This document shows, in pieces, positions 59,635 through 64,000 of a stretch of DNA of 64,000 nucleotides; position 1 is the stretch's first letter; each line of letters begins with the position of its first letter. A program made the position numbers and the translations under genes. This DNA comes from Eucommia ulmoides. Taxonomy: Eukaryota > Streptophyta > Magnoliopsida > Garryales > Eucommiaceae. The notes beneath the pieces were generated by a model. It ran no database searches and was not told the origin of the DNA. It saw only the letters and a program-made list of their open reading frames with translations. The stretch spans positions 9,611,001 through 9,675,000 of the forward strand of contig CM028340.1 in NCBI GenBank assembly GCA_016647705.1, written 5' to 3'.

Positions 59635-59769
59635 CCGGACTGACCATTAGCCCCGTTGCTAATGCAGCAACCTCGTTTGGAAACCCATTCATAACCAGCC
59701 TCCTCCGATTATTTTTTTCAACACGGGACATAGGACAATTTCTGGTATCCTACATCCCAAATTAGGTCA

Positions 59770-60168
59770 TTACATACCCGTTTTCAGACCGCCCCCGGTC
59801 TGCTCATAGTTGTCCAACAACAACAGTGTACCAACACGCGCCGTCTCTCGTCCAAAGCCTTTATCGTTTGATATCTCCTGAACCAGTGTTGTCAGTCTTT
59901 CTTTCTTTGGACAGTCCATCGCCCAGTGTGGACCGTCGCAGATAAAACAACCTCGACTCTTACTTCCAGCCAACGTCGGTTGTGATTTTGAATAGGGACT
60001 ATCGGAAACGTTGGCCTCTACGTCTTTGTTTTTCCAATCCTTCGTGTCGTCGTTCATTTTCTCCTTGCCATTCTTACCTGACTTCCGGTCAGCTCTGCTA
60101 CCGTCTCGTGTCAAGTTGTAGTCAGTAAAGCTATCAACCGCCGCCACGGCAGTAGGCAAGTCCCGCAC
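59770..60168 (-). pseudogene. Chromovirus-type gag fragment with zinc knuckle
   Basis: A 132-residue open frame on the minus strand, truncated at its N-terminal side. It has DLPTAVAAVDSFTDY and then a charged K/D/N-rich stretch. The zinc knuckle CFICDGPHWAMDCP and KKERLTTLV follow. This knuckle form, with GPHWAxxCP, is typical of plant Ty3 chromovirus gag. The ATG at 60168 is probably internal to the original gag, because typical gag starts much earlier. It ends TGGGLKTGM at a stop, with no protease after it. It would bind element RNA. Confidence 0.8.
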
Positions 60169-60174
60169 GCACTA

Positions 60175-60792
60175 GATTTATGTTGGTAATTTCATTGAGA
60201 TATGATTCTTATTCTAGTGCATTAAAGATTATATGACTTGATTCTATCTAATAGGAAGACACTTTTTTTGGTATCATGAGTAAGACATGTGGACTTAACT
60301 GAAACTATGTGATTGCATGTTATATTGTTGAAATATTTTGATTGCCTCAACATTATTCTCTTATGTATGAATTTGCTTGTTTACAATTATTTAGGGGAAA
60401 AAGTTTGTATAAGTGGGGCATTAATGTGTTATGCTTAAATTGAAAAAGATGATATTGAAGATTTTGATACTTTCAATTAGTTTGTTATACTCACTAAATC
60501 TCTAGCGCAAAATTAAAGTTCATAACATTTGCCTAGAGTAGTAATGTTCTTGGTTCCCCCCTCTCCATTTTTTTTTTGAGATGACAAATGGGGAGAATTA
60601 GTTGACGTTTTGTTGAATATCTTAAGGGGGAGTTTATTTTTATATTTGTGCTTTGTTGATTATTTTATGAGTGTCTTCATTACTATGTTTAAATGAGTTA
60701 TAAAACCCGTCCTCGGATTCAGGGGGAATGTGGTTACATTATTGTTTTGAAGAAAATATCAAAATTAATTGTCATCATAAAAAATGGGAGAT
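60175..60792 (+). mobile_element. 3' internal end of a gag-only element, truncated
   Basis: Homologous to about 38760-39451 of the complete copy (ATGTGGACTTAACNNAAACTATGTGATTGCATG, kept in shorter identical blocks). It ends in purine tracts (GGGGAG at about 60590, GGGGGAG at 60626, GGGGGAA at 60722) and the polypurine tract before the LTR. The left border at about 60172 abuts the chromovirus-like remnant. Confidence 0.75.
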
Positions 60793-62947
60793 TGTTGATC
60801 CTAAGATTTTGATGGACAATTAAACATTGATATTTTTTGTGGGACTAATGGTTTGTTTAAGTGTTTCAGTTTATTAGTTCTGAATGATGAAAATTTGATG
60901 ATAAAGATGATGAAGGATTAAGAGGTTGAAGAATTTGAAAAGCCTAGGAAAAACAACTCATGTTTAAATTTTAACTCTTAATATTCCAATTAGGATCACA
61001 CACAACACAAAAAGATTTTTTTATAAATATGTGTGTTTTTAATAAGATCCTAATTAATTGAATTATTTGCTCCTATGTATAATTGAAAAAGAAATATTTA
61101 TAATTGATTAAAATTGGAGTTAAGTATTTAGTGGAGCTAATTAAGAAAAGAAAATGGTTAAATGGGCAAAAACGTCAATGAGAATGAATTAAAAACGAGT
61201 TTAGAAAAGAGATCCAGTATCCTTAAGTCAACTGGTAAGTCGACCAGACAAAACAAGTGATTTCTTTATATCTCTAAATCGACAGGTAAGTCAACCGGTG
61301 AAGAGAAATGGAACTCTCTGAATCTCTATGTCGACAGGTAAGTCGACTGGTAAAGAGAAATAGAACTCTCTAAATCTCTAAGTCGACAAATAGGTCGACC
61401 GATGGGCATAGAATCTTTGGCTTGGCTACATCCTGAATTGAGCGGTCGACTGTTGATCTTGGTCGGTCGACTGGTATGTCAGTTTCAGGATATTGTGGAA
61501 TTCCGAATTTATATATAAAAGTAGCTGTTTTTTTGTTGGGATTTATGAGAGATTTTAGGGATTTTATAATATTTAAGATATGTTACACCTATTATTTAAT
61601 TCTTATTGATTTGGTTCATTAAGTTTGAATATTTCTCAGTTTGGTACATATAATTATTTCTATTCTATTTAATTGAGATTGAGAAATATTTGGGGAATTT
61701 AATTGAGAGATTTAAAAGTTATAATTAAGTGAATTGAACCAAACTGAAGTTATAATGATATAAGGGGTCTAAAAGAGCAATTAAGTGTCATGATAAATGG
61801 GAACTAGCCGTTAGAGAGTTATTTCTAATCTCATATATAAAGACCTGCGTTTTTTTTTCTTCATATCATTAAGAGAGATTAAGAGATCAGGAGATCATAT
61901 TGAGTTTTTCTAAGAGATATCATACTGAGTTTTTGTGAGAGCTTTTTTAAGAGACTATCTTGAGAATGATTGGCTGTTAATCATTACTGCTACCGAATCT
62001 GAAGTAACATCGCTCTAATTATTTTTTCGATGAATTCCGAGTAAGATCTTTCTAATTACTTTCTATATTGTATTACTTAATTAATTTTTGGAATTTGATC
62101 TTTAGAATTTGTTTCTAATTTTTTATTGAAGAAAATATTTTATAAAAAATTTCTTGAATCTGATTACGTGCTCAATTACGTGCTACCCATTTTTTTGTTA
62201 AAAATCAGATTTTGAGAATCTCACATTTCTATCACTAATTTTGGGATATTAATTGAGTTTTAATTTATCCGGGGTGGTAGAAGTTTCGAGAAAGAAAAAA
62301 TCACTTGTCAATTTTTATTGGTAAATTGAGTGACAGATTAAATACTGTTGGATGTATTTAATTAGAGAGTAGCTGGTTTCAATCTCTTCCTGTAAAGAGA
62401 TTGAGGTAGTAATTCTTCCTGAATTGAATTGATTTGTGAGTGAATTGTAATGGTTCAATCCTTACCGAGTAAAAAGATATTTGGAGTGTTTTGTGAAATT
62501 TTGATTCTTTAACCTTTGTGTTAAAAAGAATTAGGTTATTCTTGAGTCTGTAAAAAGTAGAGGTTGTTCCTTAACCAGTGAAAAAGAAATTTTGTAAAGG
62601 TTGATTCTGAGCCTGTAAAAGAATTTTTGTAAGATTTTGGTTTATATCTTTAAAGGAATATTGAGTTTAGTGGGTGTGAATCTCCGTAGGGCTCGGAGGA
62701 CTGGATTAGCCAAGAGTAGCTTGGTGAAACAGGATATATCGGTGTGTACTGCATTGTTTATTTTCTTTATTTTATTTTATGTTGTTTAGACGTGCACTTA
62801 GAGTTTATTACACTTATCCACTGCTATAAAGATAATAATTAATTTTAGGATAAAATTAATTGTTTGATTTTTGAAGTGTTATTATTCTGATAATTTGTTA
62901 GTACTACCCAATTCACCCATTCTCTTGGGTAGCTCACTAGGTCAACA
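60793..62947 (+). repeat. LTR of the gag-only family, long form (2155 bp)
   Basis: It begins TGTTGATCCTAAG and ends TAGGTCAACA, an inverted TGTTGA/TCAACA pair. It contains GTCGAC-rich blocks (61220-61480) and about 1.35 kb that is absent from the short form (about 61455-62815). It serves both as the 3' LTR of the fragment on its left and as the 5' LTR of the element on its right. Confidence 0.9.
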
Positions 62948-62964
62948 ATTGGTATCAGAGCTGG
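62948..62964 (+). other. Primer-binding site, initiator methionine tRNA type
   Basis: ATTGGTATCAGAGCTGG directly follows the LTR; TGGTATCAGAGC is the exact initiator tRNA-Met match. Confidence 0.93.
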
Positions 62965-63017
62965 TTTTAGCTCGATTAAGCTTAACATCCTAGCTAAACC
63001 GGTCACGTGCACACACT

Positions 63018-64000
63018 ATAGATGATGTGTTTTGTGTATCCTCTTTTAATAGTGGTAAATGCGTATATGATAATGTGATCTATGATTCTTGTGGTAGTGA
63101 TGGAGATGATAATAATGAAAATGTTCATATTGTTATGAAAAAATTACTTTCACTCACACTACTTTTTACTAAAGAGAGCTTGAGTTTAAAAATAAAAATC
63201 ACTTCTTTTGAAAATAGTGGAAAAAGTGTCCGAAAATCTAAAATACATTTGGATAATTATTGTGGTACAAAAGAGTTTTCGGAATTTATTTTTGAAATTA
63301 ATAATTTGCTCTCTAAAATAGATTCTCTTGAAAATGAAAATAGAGTTTTAAAAAATAATATTGACATGATTTCTAAGCAAATGTCAGATCTTGATTCAAA
63401 AATCGATTTACTTAAGAAAAATTTTGAAAAATCAAAATCTGACCTCAAGTCTTTTTCAAGAGCTTCTAAAAATAATTTTTCTAGGTAAAGTGGATATGTT
63501 TCATCGTCTTATTCTTCATCACAGGCCAGTGATAGTTATGCTTCTATTGTTATAAATGATTTATATTTTACATCTCGTGCTTTCTATGATAAATCAGATT
63601 TGAAATGTTATTATTGCAATAGGGTTGGGCATTTTAAAGTATCATGTCCATTCAGGAACCCTAAGTTTATGTCTAACAAGGACGGATCCAAAATAAAATG
63701 GATACCGAAGAGAACTGTTGCAATGTCTTGTGCAGAGTTACATAATGTCAGAAGTAGACCCAAAGGAACAAACAAAGAAGTTATATCAAAGTCAAGTCAG
63801 GAAGTCACCAAGGATCCACAAGCAATGCATACAAAGCGAAAAGATGCATTAAAGACAAGAAGTGAAGTTGCAAAGAAGCCACAAGAGAAATGTGTAAAGA
63901 GAAAAGTTGTATCAAAGCCAAGATGGGATATCACCAGGAAGCCACAAGCGATACGTGCAAAGGGAATCGTCAATGAATCAAATGGCAAAAATCAAAAGTT
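63018..64000 (+). pseudogene. Gag of the long-LTR gag-only element, one stop, open at the edge
   Basis: The frame starts at the position of the relative's ATG (36463), here ATA, and reads DDVFCVSSFNSGKCVYDN. A coiled coil (KIDSLENENRVLKNNIDMIS) is uninterrupted. One TAA at 63486-63488 breaks it, at the same codon where the other copy has TGA. Beyond it the frame stays open to 64000, with the zinc knuckle CYYCNRVGHFKVSC at about 63606-63647 and three basic repeats of about 21 residues (pattern KPxxEVxKKPQ, DITRKPQAIRAK). It is much better preserved than the copy at 36463. It belongs to RNA packaging in a pol-less element. Any pol would lie outside. Confidence 0.85.

Larger units (their letters stand above)
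58119..60174 (-). mobile_element. Chromovirus-like Ty3 remnant: 3' LTR, tail and gag, no pol
   Basis: On the minus strand from the right: gag with zinc knuckle (59770-60168), tail with tandem repeats, polypurine tract, LTR. Pol, expected between gag and the LTR in an autonomous element, is missing. The 5' side stops abruptly at 60174 against another element. Gag resembles plant chromoviruses. The copy is either an internally deleted derivative or a gag-only element. Confidence 0.75.

Overview
The window is nuclear DNA of a flowering plant, most likely a eudicot. It is AT-rich, and three intact plant genes sit among many decayed plant retrotransposons and DNA transposons: a four-exon secretory phospholipase A2, a two-exon complex I subunit of the B15/NDUFB4 type, and single-exon TOM7. 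I cannot name the species. No bacterial gene, CRISPR array, tRNA or rRNA gene was found.

Layout. 1-6430: the 5' part of a broken Ty3/gypsy element of Tat type on the minus strand (integrase, RNase H, RT, protease, gag, PBS, LTR with an 80-bp x 8 tandem repeat); it runs off the left edge. 7585-8878: a solo LTR. 9602-31827: a broken Ty1/copia element on the minus strand that acted as a landing pad. It holds a second solo LTR of the first family (12015-13421, exact 5-bp TSD) and a non-autonomous Ty3-like LTR element (15802-30472, exact 5-bp TSD). The 3' LTR of that element holds a CACTA transposon (16966-25294, 3-bp TSD), and the CACTA holds a hAT transposon (17579-22292, exact 8-bp TSD) with a dead transposase. 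The nesting order is therefore fixed by target-site duplications.

31979-40325: a solo LTR and one complete copy of a family that codes for gag but shows no pol (35529-40325). A third, long-LTR copy starts at 60793 and leaves the window with its gag still open. 41381-53930: gene region. sPLA2 (42208-48026) has a 4.8-kb third intron full of MITEs, a SINE and other repeats, and a 500-bp foldback element lies upstream of it. The B15-like gene (50128-52112, minus) and TOM7 (53709-53930, plus) are divergent neighbours whose upstream regions each carry a copy of the same 91-bp segment. 56080-56640: a MITE-like unit with a GC-rich palindromic core. 58119-60174: the 3' LTR plus a gag-only remnant of a chromovirus-like element, joined abruptly to the third gag-only copy.

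The genes are ordinary housekeeping or lipid genes: two serve mitochondria (protein import and complex I) and one is a secreted lipase. The most notable items are the exactly dated nesting, the gag-only elements with a stop at the same codon in two copies, the duplicated promoter segment shared by two mitochondrial genes, and the foldback plus G-rich tract in front of sPLA2. I saw no clearly new biological system.
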